Source of the DNA: Thermomonas sp. S9
Lineage (GTDB): Bacteria; Pseudomonadota; Gammaproteobacteria; Xanthomonadales; Xanthomonadaceae
Direction of reading: 5' to 3'
Assembly (NCBI RefSeq): GCF_024704365.1
Contig: NZ_JAJDFY010000001.1
Location: forward strand, 1,407,001-1,471,000
DNA: 64,000 bases
The notes beneath the pieces were generated by a model. It was not told the DNA's origin. It was given only the letters and a program-made list of their open reading frames with translations, and did no database searches. Position numbers and translations under genes: made by a program. Shown here in pieces: positions 1-9,506 of this stretch (positions are counted from its first letter, which is position 1; each line of letters begins with the position of its first letter).

Positions 1-2
1 CA

Positions 3-131
3 TTGGCCGGCGATGCCGGCCTGCGCTTCCGCATGGGGGCGGCTGGGCGTCGCAGGGTGGAAACCCAATATTCACTCCAGGCCTGGGAGGATAGGATCGT
101 GGAATTGCTTCGTGGCACAGCAGGGAAATGA
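3..131 (+). CDS. Glycosyltransferase, C-terminal end only (partial)
   Basis: An open frame enters from the left edge and stops with TGA at 129-131. The visible 42 residues include GDAGLRFRMGAAGRRRVE and then YSLQAWEDRIVELLRG. This is the usual C-terminal helix pattern of GT4 (GT-B fold) glycosyltransferases (typically ...RMGxAGRxRVE..FS...). The catalytic domains are outside the window, so donor and acceptor cannot be judged. It is followed by more polysaccharide genes on the same strand, which fits an O-antigen or exopolysaccharide operon. Bases 132-249 hold nothing I can support as coding. Confidence 0.6.
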   Translation: MAGDAGLRFRMGAAGRRRVETQYSLQAWEDRIVELLRGTAGK

Positions 132-249
132 TCCTGTGGGCGGACGTGCAAGGGATATGGGGCGCGTTGGCGGTTGGTCATGGCGCCCTGGAATTACTGC
201 CGGTGGGCGCTGCCATGATTTTTTCTGAATCGGCAAGGATATTCTTAAA

Positions 250-1286
250 ATGTGGCCTTATTGGCTGATGTTTCTTGTTCCCGCGTGGGCGGTGGTGCAG
301 CCAGGGCGGCTCAGGCGGACACAGGTGTGGCTGCCGTGGGGATTGGTGTTTCTGCTGTATTCCCTGATGATCGGGTTTCGGTATGAAGTGGGGGGCGACT
401 GGTTCAATTACCTGGCGCAGTTCAATTACTACGGGTCTTCGTCCATCGGCGAGGTGTTCGAGAGAGGGGACGCTGGCTACTACGGGCTCAACTGGCTGGT
501 TTATCGGCTGGGCGGCGAGATTTACTGGGTCAATCTGGTCTGCGCAGTCCTCCTGGTCTGGGGGGCGATTGTTTTCTCGCGCGCCCAGCCCAATCCGTGG
601 CTGGCGATGCTGGCGGCGGTGCCCTACATGCTCATTGTCGTGGGGATGGGGTACACCCGGCAGTCAGCAGCGTTGGGTTGCGCGTTGCTTGGCCTGACTG
701 CGCTTGGGCAGGGGCGGGTACGGAAGTTCGTGCTGTGGGTGGCGCTTGGGGCGCTGTTTCACAAGACGGCGGTTCTGCTGATGCCGATTGCCGCGTTGGC
801 GGCGAGCAGGAATCGGCTGCTCACTGCGTTCCTGGTCATCGCGGCTTCGGTCCTGTTCTATTATCTGCTGCTGGCCGACTCCTCGGAATCGTTATGGGTT
901 AATTATGTCGTTTCGCAATATCAGTCCGAGGGGGCGGGATCCGCGTTGCGATGAACGCGGTGCCCGCCGTTCTGTTTTTGATTTTCAGGAAGCGCTTGGC
1001 GCCAGACAGGGTCGAGCGAAAGCTGTGGGTGTGGATGGCGCTGTTTGCCATCGCCTGCATTCCCTTGGTTTCGCAGGCGTCCACTGCGGTGGATCGGGTT
1101 GCGCTTTATTTCATTCCATTGCAGCTTTTCGTTTTTTCGAGAATAGCCAGGCTTGCCGTGGCCGCGAGGCGGAAGGGGATTCTGGTTGTTTCCGTCATGG
1201 CCTACTATGCGGCAGTACAGCTTGTGTGGCTCAATTTCGCGACGCATTCACAGTATTGGATTCCGTATCGGATCGTCTGGCTTTAG
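250..1286 (+). CDS. EpsG family membrane protein, probable polysaccharide polymerase (frameshifted)
   Basis: A multi-spanning membrane protein of about 345 residues, rich in Leu/Val/Trp helices, with the EpsG-family signature FRYEVGGDWFNY near residue 45 and GMGYTRQSAALG near residue 135. EpsG/Wzy-like proteins are thought to polymerise lipid-linked repeat units on the periplasmic face. The reading frame breaks at about 929-933: the second part (MNAVPAVLFLIFRKRL..., from 951) continues in another frame, and one extra G in the poly-G run restores the family pattern. The break is probably a sequencing indel. It sits between glycosyltransferase genes, as expected for a polymerase in an EPS or O-antigen locus. 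Base composition is less G+C-rich than the right part of the window. Confidence 0.72.
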
Positions 1287-1302
1287 TTCTGGGATTGAAG
1301 GC

Positions 1303-1883
1303 ATGGAAATCAAGGATACCGGGTTGGCGGATTGCGTCCTGATCGCGCCGGCGATTCATTGCGATGGGCGCGGCTGCTTTTACGAGGGCTGGAATGCGGC
1401 GCGCTATGGCGCGGCCGGCCTACCGGCGAGGTTCGTTCAGTACAATGTGTCATGTTCGCATCGTGGAGTGCTGCGCGGGTTGCACTATCAATGGCCGGGT
1501 AATCCGCAGGAAAGCTCGTCAGCGTCATGCATGGGGAGGTGTTCGATGTCGCCGTGGATCTGCGCAGGGGTTCGCCGACCTTTGGGAAACATTTCTCCGT
1601 AATTTTGAATTCGGAAAACAGGCTGCAGCTTTGGGTGCCCCGGGATTTGCGCATGGATTCCTCGCGCTCACAGATGATGCAGCTTTTTCCTACCTCTGTA
1701 CTGCGCCTTATGATCCGTCCAGCGAGAAATCGATTCGCTGGAACGATCCCGATCTGAAAATTGCCTGGCCTTTGGATGATGTCAGGCTTTCGGCGAAAAG
1801 ACGCGGTGGCGCCGGTCTTGAATGGAATCCGGGTGGATTGGCTCCCGGTATATGAAGCGGGCGCATTCGGTGGTCGCATCTGA
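1303..1883 (+). CDS. rmlC: dTDP-4-dehydrorhamnose 3,5-epimerase-like protein (three frameshifts)
   Basis: Stitched across three frames, this gives a cupin of the RmlC family: [10 protein letters not shown] (with the catalytic-type His), [32 protein letters not shown], a [13 protein letters not shown] pattern and [13 protein letters not shown]. The family epimerises C3 and C5 of dTDP-4-keto-6-deoxyglucose on the way to dTDP-L-rhamnose. The breaks lie at about 1512 (one G missing), 1640 (one C missing in a C run) and 1798 (one A extra in an A run); correcting them gives about 193 residues ending at TGA 1881-1883, a normal RmlC length. No rmlA, rmlB or rmlD is present in the window, so a sugar-specific 3- or 5-epimerase relative is also possible. 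Confidence 0.7.
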
Positions 1884-1945
1884 TCCTGGTTTGCGCCGCC
1901 TTTTTGCGCTTTATTGATCATTTCTCTTCGGTATTCATCGTGAGC

Positions 1946-3084
1946 ATGATGCGTGTGCTGGTACTTTCGGTTAACAGCGCTTGAACGTGGTCAACTTCCG
2001 CGCCGGGCTGGTTGCGGCGCTGCAGAAGGCTGGGTTTCATGTGGTGGTGCTGGCACCCGCGGATGATCATGCCCGGCGTGTGCGGGAATTGGGGTGCGAA
2101 CTGATTCCGCTGCGAATGAATGCGCACGGGGTCAACCCCGTGCAGGATTTGCAGCTGCTGTTTTCATACTGGCGGCTATTGCGGCGCTTGCGTCCAGCCG
2201 CTTTTCTTGGCTTCACCATCAAGCCCAATGTCTATGGCTCACTCGCGGCTCAGCTGTTGGGTATTCCGGTGGTCAACAACATTGCCGGGCTGGGGACGGC
2301 ATTCATTCGCCGGGGGTGGTTGAATCGGGTAGCAAGATTTTTATACCGGAGCGCGTTGCGGCGCTCCCATCGTGTTTTTTTCCAGAATCGCGATGATCGT
2401 GCCCTGTTCGTGGATGCCGGGCTGGTGGCGCCGGGAAAGACCGCCGTTCTGCCCGGCTCTGGTGTTGATCTCGACCGTTTCTCGCCGGTCGCGTCCGCGT
2501 CCGAAGATGGACGCCCCCTGGTGGCTTTGATGTGCGCGCGCCTGCTGCTGGACAAGGGCGTGCGTGAATTCGCCGAGGCTTTTCGCATGCTGCGTGCCCG
2601 TGGGATTCACTATGATGCGCGCCTGCTCGGATTCCTGGATGAGGCCAACCCTGCTGCCGTGCCGCGACCGGAAATCGAAGCCTGGCAGCGCGAGGGACTG
2701 GTGTCATTCCTGGGCGCGGCGGATGATGTGCGGCCTCATCTGGCCGAGGCGGACGTCGTGGTACTACCCTCTTATCGAGAAGGGACGCCGCGATCCTTGC
2801 TGGAGGCGGCCGCCATGGGCAAGCCGCTCATAACCACGGATGCGCCGGGCTGCCGCGATGTGGTGCGGCACGGCGATAATGGATACCAGGTCCCAGTTCG
2901 GGATGCGCGGGCCCTGGCCGATGCACTGGCGCGGTTTGCAGCGCTACCGGCGGTGGCGAGAAAGGCGATGGGCGTTGCCTCGCGCCGGCTGGTGGAAGAG
3001 GAATATGATGAGCGCGTCGTGATCCGGGCCTATCTCGATGCTGTCACTGACGCGGTCAACTCCTGCATGATGTGTCGGAATTGA
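1946..3084 (+). CDS. GT4 family glycosyltransferase (frameshift near start)
   Basis: A GT-B glycosyltransferase of about 380 residues. The N-terminal half has GFTIKPNVYGSLAAQ and NNIAGLGTAF, and the donor domain has LMCARLLLDKGVREF and the EX7E-like stretch SYREGTPRSLLEAAAMGKPLI. The family transfers a sugar from a nucleotide-sugar donor to a lipid-linked acceptor at the inner membrane. The true start is probably ATG 1946 or 1949 (MMRVLVLSVNSA...). The frame stops at 1982 because one G appears to be missing; restoring it gives the usual NSAWNVVNFRAGL opening. It lies between rmlC and a methyltransferase on the same strand. Acceptor and linkage cannot be predicted. Confidence 0.85.
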
Positions 3085-3122
3085 TTTGATGTTTTTATCG
3101 GGAAATTCGACTGCGGGATGGG

Positions 3123-3836
3123 GTGCAGGAGATGGGCAGGGATCCGGTGCAATTCCATGACACCCTATCACATTCGTGGTCATCGCGGTACCGCTCTGGG
3201 GCTTTCGCGCGCCGGTTTGCAATACTGAATGACCTGTTGGCCTCCGTGGTGGTTGCTGGCCAGCGCTGGCTCGATCTTGGCTGCGGTAGTGGGGTATTTA
3301 CGCGTGTCTTGCTCGATCGCGGCGCGTGCGTCGCTGCGCTGGATGGATCACGCGCCATGCTCGATGCTGCGAAGGTGGCTCTGGAAGGCCCTGCAGTCCA
3401 GGTGGATTGGATTCATGGGGATGTTCGTGACTTGTCGCGTTTTGAAGATGGTCACTTCGATGGGATCGTTTGTTTTAGTGTCATCGAGTATCTCCCTGAT
3501 GCATCCCGCCTGATTGGCGAGGTGTCAAGAGTGCTTCGGAATGACGGTTTTTTCATTTTCTCTGTTCCCCCGAACTTTTCTTTATCGCGTGGTTTACAGA
3601 AGCTGGTGAGAAAGTTCCTCGGATTGTTTGGGGTCAATGTTTTTGAGTATCTGTCGGTTTCGATTCTCGAAATTTCCCGCACGGGGGTAGAGTCGCTTGT
3701 CAGGAATTTTGGCATGTCTGTGATGGATGTGCGCGGTTTCGACTCCTGTGTTCCGGCCTGGATGAGGCTTGTTATTTCTCGTCCTGCCTTGATGATCTAT
3801 GTCGCGAGGAAAGATCAGAATGCAACCGCAGGCTGA
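3123..3836 (+). CDS. Class I SAM-dependent methyltransferase
   Basis: A 237-residue Rossmann methyltransferase. Motif I is WLDLGCGSGVFTRVLL near residue 47, the acidic motif II region is VAALDGSRAML, and motif IV is FDGIVCFSVIEYLPD near residue 115. The GTG at 3123 gives the longest form; ATG 3132 is an alternative. In a polysaccharide locus the most economical role is methylation of a sugar or a lipid-linked glycan, but the substrate is not visible. The gene starts 38 bases after the glycosyltransferase and ends 3 bases before the next gene, consistent with one operon. It is the last of the lower-G+C genes at the left end. Confidence 0.8.
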   Translation: MQEMGRDPVQFHDTLSHSWSSRYRSGAFARRFAILNDLLASVVVAGQRWLDLGCGSGVFTRVLLDRGACVAALDGSRAMLDAAKVALEGPAVQVDWIHGDVRDLSRFEDGHFDGIVCFSVIEYLPDASRLIGEVSRVLRNDGFFIFSVPPNFSLSRGLQKLVRKFLGLFGVNVFEYLSVSILEISRTGVESLVRNFGMSVMDVRGFDSCVPAWMRLVISRPALMIYVARKDQNATAG

Positions 3837-3839
3837 AAC

Positions 3840-5980
3840 ATGAAACAGATCCTGCAAAGCCTCAAGACCGGCCAGACCACGCTGCTGGAGGTGCCGGCGC
3901 CGCGCCCCGGGCCCGGTCAGCTGGCCATCCAGACGCAGGCCACGCTGGTGTCGGCCGGCACCGAGCGGATGCTGGTGGAGTTCGGCAAGGCGGGCTGGAT
4001 CGCCAAGGCGCGCAGCTCAGCCGGACAAAGTGCGGATGGTGCTGGAAAAGGTCCGCACCGACGGCCTGGCCGCCACCCTGGAAGCGGTGCGCAGCAAGCT
4101 GGACCAGCCGCTGGCGCTGGGGTACTGCAATGTGGGGACGGTGATCGCGGTCGGGCGCGGCGTCAGCGGCTTTGCGGTCGGCGACCGGGTGGTGACCAAC
4201 GGCAGGCATGCGCAGGTGGTGTGCGTGCCGCAGACGCTGTGCGCGAAGGTGCCGGATGGGGTCGGCGACGAGCAAGCGGTGTTCACGGTGCTGGCGGCCA
4301 TCGGCTTGCAGGGCATCCGCCTGGCGCAACCGACGCTGGGCGAGTGCGTGGTGGTGACCGGCTTGGGCCTGATCGGCCTGCTGACCGTGCAGCTGCTGCG
4401 CGCGCAGGGCTGCCGGGTGCTGGGCATCGACTTCGACCCCGCGCGCTGCGCGCTGGCGCGCCAGCTGGGCGCGGAAGTGGTGGTGAATCCGGGCACGGGC
4501 GAGGACGTGCTGGCCGCGGCGCAGGCATTCTCGCGCGGGCGCGGGGTGGACGCGGTGCTGATCACCGCCTCCACCCGCAGCAACGCGCCGGTGCACCAGG
4601 CCGCGCAGATGTGCCGCAAGCGCGGCCGCATCGTGCTGGTGGGGGTTGCGGGCCTTGCGCTGTCGCGGGCGGATTTCTACGAGAAGGAGCTGAGCTTCCA
4701 GGTCAGCTGCAGCTACGGCCCGGGCCGCTACGACCCGGCGTACGAGGAGCAGGGGCACGACTATCCGGTGGGCTTCGTGCGCTGGACCGAGCAGCGCAAT
4801 TTCGAGGCAGTGCTGGACATGCTGGCCAGCGGCGCGCTCACCGTGGCGCCGCTGGTGTCGCATCGCTTCCCGCTGGAGCAGGCCGAGGCGGCCTATGCGC
4901 TGCTGTCCTCCAGCGAGCCGTCGCTGGGCATCGTGCTGGAGTACCCGCGCGACGATGCGGCGCGCCTGCTGGAACGCACGGTGGCGCTGGCCCCGCCGGC
5001 GGATGCTGCCGTGGCGGCACAAGGCACGCTGGCCTTCATCGGTGCGGGCAACTATGCCGGGCGGGTGCTGATCCCGGCGTTCAGGGCAGCGGGCGCGCAG
5101 TTGCACTCGCTCGCCAGTGGTGGTGGCGTCAGTGCGGTGCATTTCGGCAGGAAGTTCGGCTTCCGCAAGGCGTCCACCGATTGGGACGCGTGCGTGGCGG
5201 ATGCCGACGTGGACACGGTGGTGATCGCCACCCGCCACGACGCCCATGCACGCCAGGTGCTGGCGGCGCTGCGGGCCGGCAAGCATGTGTTCTGCGAGAA
5301 GCCGCTGTGCCTGACGCTGGAGGAGCTGGCCGCGATCGAGGCCGAGGCGCGGGCGCGGCCGGGCCAGCGGCTGATGGTGGGCTTCAACCGCCGCTTCGCG
5401 CCGCAGGTGGTGAAGATCCGGCAACTGCTGGCCGGGGTCGCGGAGCCCAAGAGCTTCATCATGACGGTGAATGCCGGCGCGATTCCGGCCGACCACTGGA
5501 CGCAGGACAAGGCCGTGGGCGGCGGGCGCATCGTCGGCGAAGGCTGCCACTTCATCGACCTGCTGCGGCACCTGGCCGGCGCGCCGATCGTGGACTGGCA
5601 TGCACAGGCGCTGGGCGCGCATCCGAGCCTGGCCGTGCGCGACGACAAGGCGACTCTTACCCTGGTCTTTGCGGACGGCTCGGTGGGGACGATCCACTAT
5701 CTTTCAAACGGCCATAAAGGCTTTCCCAAGGAGCGCCTGGAGGTGTTCTGCGCCGGGCGCGTGTTGCAGCTGGACAACTTCCGCGTCCTGCGCGGCTGGG
5801 GCTGGACGGGCTTTTTCGCGCCTGCGCCTGTGGCGGCAGGACAAGGGCCAGGCCGCCTGCGCCCGCGCCTTCATGGACGCGGTACGCGGGCAGACGCCCG
5901 CGCCCATTCCGCTGGACGAGGTGCTGGAGGTGAGCCGCGCCAGCATCGAGGCGCAGCGGGTGCTGGAGGGCGGCGCGTGA
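3840..5980 (+). CDS. Bi-domain oxidoreductase: zinc-type alcohol dehydrogenase + Gfo/Idh/MocA dehydrogenase (two frameshifts)
   Basis: The N-terminal half is an MDR/zinc-dehydrogenase-like domain (SAGTERMLVEFGKAGW, LGYCNVGTVIAVGRGVSGFAVGDRV, NAD-binding VVTGLGLIGLL). The C-terminal half is a Gfo/Idh/MocA domain (LAFIGAGNYAGRVLIPAF, the HVFCEKPLCLT signature with catalytic Lys, VGFNRRFAPQV). Such about 710-residue two-domain proteins accompany heparinase-like and WecB genes in exopolysaccharide loci and are presumed to oxidise or reduce a nucleotide sugar or uronate. Frames break at about 4016 (one base extra) and 5815 (a T run one base too long). The second break makes the reading frame appear to run into wecB; that fusion is artificial. 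The stop TGA at 5978-5980 overlaps the wecB start. Confidence 0.82.
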
Positions 5981-7080
5981 GCGTGCTGCTGGACATCATC
6001 GCGGGCGCGCGCCCGAACTTCATGAAGATCGCGCCGATCCTGCACGCGCTGCAGGCGCGGCGTGACGCCGGCGGGCCGCTGCGCTGGCGGCTGGTGCACA
6101 CCGGGCAGCACTATGACCCGCGCATGTCGGGCGAGTTTTTCGCGCAGCTGGGCATCCCCGCGCCGGACGTGAACCTGGAGGTCGGCTCGGGGACGCAGGC
6201 CGAGCAGACCGCCGGAATCATGCTTGGCTACGAGCGCGTGCTGATGCAGCAGCGCAGCGCCTGCTGCCTGGTGGTGGGGGATGTCACTTCCACCATGGCC
6301 TGCGCCATCACCGCGCAGAAGCTGCACGTGCCGGTCGCGCACGTGGAGGCCGGGATCCGCTCCGGTGACTGGACGATGCCGGAGGAAATCAACCGGCTGG
6401 CCACGGATGCGGTGACCAACTGGTTCTTCACCACCAGCGAGCACGCCAATGCCAACCTGCGCCGCGCGGGCGTGGAGGAGGCGCGCATCTTCTTCGTCGG
6501 CAACACCATGATCGACACCCTGCTGGCGAACCTGGAGCGTCTGCGGCCGCCACCGTTCGTGGAAACCATAGGCCTGCAGCCGGGTGGATATTTCGTCGCC
6601 ACCTTGCACCGGCCGGCCAACGTGGACAGCGCCGAGAGCTTTGGTCGCCTGCTGCGCGCGATCGGCGATGGCTGCCGCGGCTTGCCGGTGGTGTTCCCGG
6701 TGCATCCGCGCACGGCCAGGACCCTGCGCGAGCTGCCCGATTTCCCGGCCAATCTGCTGCTGGTCGATCCGCAGCCTTACCTGGAGTTCAATTGGCTGGC
6801 GAAGCACGCCAAGGGCGTGATCACCGATTCCGGCGGCATCACTGAGGAAACCACGGTGATGGGCGTGCCCTGCCTGACCCTGCGCGACAACACCGAGCGC
6901 CCGGAGACCGTGGAGATCGGCACCAACGAACTGATCGGCACCGATCCGGCCAAGCTGGCGCCGGCACTGGCGCGGTTGTTCGACGGGCAGTGGAAGCAGG
7001 GGCAGGTGCCGCCACTGTGGGATGGCCACACGGGCGAGCGCATCGTGGCAACGCTGGAGCGGCTGCTGGCGTGCGGGTGA
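5977..7080 (+). CDS. wecB: UDP-N-acetylglucosamine 2-epimerase (non-hydrolysing)
   Basis: A 367-residue GT-B-fold epimerase that interconverts UDP-GlcNAc and UDP-ManNAc. Visible family motifs are GARPNFMK near the start, HTGQHYDPRMS, GDVTSTMACAI, HVEAGIRSGDWTMPEEINR and TDSGGITEETTVMGVPCLTLRDNTERPET. The key acidic and His residues of the family are present. I chose GTG 5977, which overlaps the stop of the preceding oxidoreductase gene by 4 bases (GTGA), typical of translational coupling. Upstream sequence in this frame belongs to the frameshifted oxidoreductase. ManNAc or its uronic acid would be a component of the polysaccharide made by this locus. Confidence 0.93.
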   Translation: MSVLLDIIAGARPNFMKIAPILHALQARRDAGGPLRWRLVHTGQHYDPRMSGEFFAQLGIPAPDVNLEVGSGTQAEQTAGIMLGYERVLMQQRSACCLVVGDVTSTMACAITAQKLHVPVAHVEAGIRSGDWTMPEEINRLATDAVTNWFFTTSEHANANLRRAGVEEARIFFVGNTMIDTLLANLERLRPPPFVETIGLQPGGYFVATLHRPANVDSAESFGRLLRAIGDGCRGLPVVFPVHPRTARTLRELPDFPANLLLVDPQPYLEFNWLAKHAKGVITDSGGITEETTVMGVPCLTLRDNTERPETVEIGTNELIGTDPAKLAPALARLFDGQWKQGQVPPLWDGHTGERIVATLERLLACG

Positions 7081-7142
7081 CCGGACTCGTCAGATGACGG
7101 ATTAGGGCTGGCTCCGATCCCTGCAGTTCGGTGCGGGGTGGA

Positions 7143-7556
7143 TCAAGCCTCCGCCGTAACCACGCCAACGCCGGCGGCACGGGCGGCATCGGCCAGCGCG
7201 GCGTCCACGGTGGCGATGGGGAGTTGCAGGCGCAGTGCCAGTTCCAGATAGGCGGCGTCGTATGCGCTGAGGTCGTAGCGCAGCGCCAGCGCGAGTAGTT
7301 GCGCTGGTTCCGGCGGGACCTTGTCGGTCTGGATCGGCAGCAGCGCCAATTGTTGGATGGCGGCCTGGGCCTGCTGCGCGATCATCACTCCGCGCTTGCA
7401 GGCGGTACGCATGACGTTGGCGTACTCCAGGTGAAGCAAGGGCGGCGCATGCGCATGGTCGTGCAGCAGCAGTTGGGCCACGGCTTCGGTGTAGGGATTG
7501 GATTGCGAGTCCAGCAGCCAGCCGCAGACCACCGAGTTGTCCAGTACGAACGGCAT
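7143..7556 (-). CDS. vapC: VapC-like PIN-domain toxin
   Basis: A 137-residue PIN-domain ribonuclease: an N-terminal Asp in FVLDNSVVCGWLL, an internal Glu in LLHLEYANVMR, and a C-terminal DLSAYDAAYLELALRL followed by IATVDAALADAARAAGV with the remaining acidic residues. Type II VapC toxins cleave RNA in a metal-dependent way and are held inactive by the cognate antitoxin. Start ATG 7556 overlaps the antitoxin stop (TGATG). It is inserted on the opposite strand between wecB and the heparinase-like gene, so it is an addition to the EPS operon and not part of its chemistry. Confidence 0.88.
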   Translation of the reverse strand: MPFVLDNSVVCGWLLDSQSNPYTEAVAQLLLHDHAHAPPLLHLEYANVMRTACKRGVMIAQQAQAAIQQLALLPIQTDKVPPEPAQLLALALRYDLSAYDAAYLELALRLQLPIATVDAALADAARAAGVGVVTAEA

Positions 7557-7807
7557 CAGTCCAGGCCCTGCCGGGCGATGGCCTTGAGATCGCCATCCAG
7601 GGTCGTGCCGCGCCGAAGTTGGGCCAGGCGCTGGAATGCCTGTTGCGTCTGCGCTTGCCGGGACTTGCTGCCGATACGGGCACGGGCTGGCACCAACCGC
7701 GCCACGGGCTTGCCGTGCCGGGTGACGGCGATGTCCTCCCCGGCTTCGGCGCGTGCGACCAGTTCGGAGAACCGGTTCTTGGCTTCGGCGATCGGAATGC
7801 TGGGCAT
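7556..7807 (-). CDS. vapB: Phd/YefM-type antitoxin of the VapC pair
   Basis: An 83-residue antitoxin with the Phd/YefM opening MPSIPIAEAKNRFSELVARAEAGEDIAVTR followed by HGKPVARLVP, the DNA-binding N-terminal fold, and a polar C-terminal tail likely to wrap the toxin. It precedes vapC and overlaps it by one base. Such antitoxins repress their own promoter, and two copies of an AATATAG-containing repeat lie just upstream of its start. The VapB name is given by pairing with a PIN toxin; the fold is Phd-like. Confidence 0.85.
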   Translation of the reverse strand: MPSIPIAEAKNRFSELVARAEAGEDIAVTRHGKPVARLVPARARIGSKSRQAQTQQAFQRLAQLRRGTTLDGDLKAIARQGLD

Positions 7808-7820
7808 CGCGAATTCTCAA

Positions 7821-7842
7821 AATATAGCTAGCCAGAATATAG
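7821..7842. promoter_or_regulatory. Candidate operator of the toxin-antitoxin pair
   Basis: Two direct repeats beginning AATATAG start at 7821 and 7836, 14-34 bases upstream of the antitoxin ATG on the minus strand. The short A+T-rich stretch stands out in a very G+C-rich region. The position fits autoregulation by the Phd-type antitoxin. This is inferred from position and repetition only. Confidence 0.35.
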
Positions 7843-7912
7843 ATTGGCTGGACAGCGTTGGCAATGCCTATGCATTGGATATGATGCACCGGATAAAGGC
7901 AGCGGAGCCGGC

Positions 7913-9498
7913 ATGGCCGGAAGGAACGTTCTCGCTCGCTACTGGCACACCCTGCGCTGGCTGCGGCCGGTGCAGTGGTATGGCCGTGCCTGGCATCTCC
8001 TGTACCGGCCGACGCCCGACCTGCGCCCGGCGCCGGCGCTGGCGTTGCCGCCGGGACGCTGGCAGCCCTGCGCGCGCGTGCCGTCGCTGCTGGGGCCGGA
8101 AGTGTTCCGCTTCCTGTCGGTCGAGCGCCGGGTCGTGGCCGCGGCCGACTGGAACCGCGCCGACTGGCCCAGGCTGTGGCTGTACAACGCGCACTATTTC
8201 GACGATCTGGTGGCGGATGGCGCCGAGGCGCGCACGGAGTGGCATCGCGCCCTGATCGCGCGCTGGATCGCGGAGAATCCGCCGGGGCAGGGCAACGGCT
8301 GGGAGCCGTATCCCACCTCCCTGCGCATCGTGAACTGGCTGAAATGGCTGCTGGCTGGCCACGCGCCGGTGCCCGGCATGCGCGATAGCCTGGCCGTGCA
8401 GGTGCGCTGGCTGCGCCGCCGACTGGAGCATCACCTGCTGGGCAACCACCTGTGGGCCAATGCGAAGGCGCTGGTGTTCGCGGGGGTCTGCTTCGACGGC
8501 GACGAGGCCGCGCGCTGGCGGCGCGAGGGCCTGCGCCTGCTGCAACGCGAGCTGCGCGAACAGGTGCTGGCGGATGGCGGCCATTTCGAGCGCAGCCCGA
8601 TGTACCACGCGATCCTGACCGAGGACGTGCTGGACCTGCTGCAGCTTTCGCGGTCTTTCGACGTGCTGGGCGCGGAGGCTTCGCGCTGGCAGGAAGCGGC
8701 GGTGCGCATGCTCGACTGGGCCACGTCGATGGCGCATCCGGATGGGGATGTGGCCTTCTTCAATGATGCGGCTTTCGGCATCGCGCCGCCTTTGCCCGCC
8801 TTGCAGGCCTATGCCGCCGGGTTGGGCCTGGCGTTGCCGCCCTTGCCATCGTCGGGCCTGCACCTGTTGCAAACCTCCGGGTATGCGCGGATGCAGGCGG
8901 GGCCGGCGCTGCTGCTGGCGGATGTCGCGCCGGTCGGGCCGGATTACCTGCCGGGGCATGCGCATGCCGACACGTTGAGCTTCGAGTTGTCGCTGCACGG
9001 TCGCCGTGTGCTGGTCAACGGCGGCACCTCCACCTACGAGAACAACGCCGAACGCCAGCGCCAGCGCGGCACTGCGGCGCATAACACGGTGGTGGTGGAC
9101 GGCGCGGATTCCTCGGAGGTGTGGGCGGCGTTCCGGGTGGCGCGGCGTGCGCGCGTGCACGACATCCAGCGCAGGGGGAGGATGGCGTGCTATCCCTGTC
9201 GGCCTGGCACGACGGCTATCTGCGCCTGCCGGGGCGGGTACGCCATCGACGGGAGTGGCATCTGCAAGCGCGATCATTACAGGTAGTGGATGTGCTGGAG
9301 GGGCATTTCTGCGAGGCCGAGGCGCAGTTCCTGTTCGCGCCCGGTGGCGAGACGGCCCTGCGCTGGCAGGTGGAGGGCGGCGCGGCGAGAATGGAAGAGA
9401 CCGTCTGGTGTCCGCGTTTCGGGGAATCGCAGCCCGCCCGCAAGCTGGTGGTGCGCTTCCTGCAGCCCCGCTGCGCGGTCACCTTCCACTGGGATTGA
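7913..9498 (+). CDS. Heparinase II/III family protein (frameshifted near C-terminus)
   Basis: About 528 residues: an N-terminal alpha/alpha-toroid (WYGRAWHLLYR, YNAHYFDDL, GNGWEPYPTSLRIVNWLKWLL, HHLLGNHLWANAKAL, GGHFERSPMYHAILTEDVLDLL) and a beta-sandwich lyase-like C-terminal part with the family stretch PGHAHADTLSFELSLHGRRVLVNGGTSTYE. Heparinase II/III-like proteins cleave or remodel uronic-acid-containing glycans; in EPS loci they occur beside the bi-domain oxidoreductase. No signal peptide is evident, so a cytoplasmic or membrane-associated site is possible. The frame breaks near 9178 in a G run (one G missing) and continues as DGVLSLSAWHDGYLRLPG to TGA 9496-9498. ATG 7913 opens with MAGRNVLARYWHTLRWL. 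Confidence 0.85.
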
Positions 9499-9506
9499 AC
9501 TCATCC

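Noticed and set aside
13..228. 71-residue reading frame at the left edge
   Set aside because: It overlaps, in another frame, the recognisable C-terminal end of a glycosyltransferase and has no family resemblance.
4030..7080. A 1016-residue reading frame joining a dehydrogenase to WecB
   Set aside because: The join runs through a frameshift near 5815 and a stretch of non-conserved Arg/Gly-rich sequence. The correct dehydrogenase end (TGA 5978-5980) and the WecB start (GTG 5977) are both present, so there is no fusion protein.
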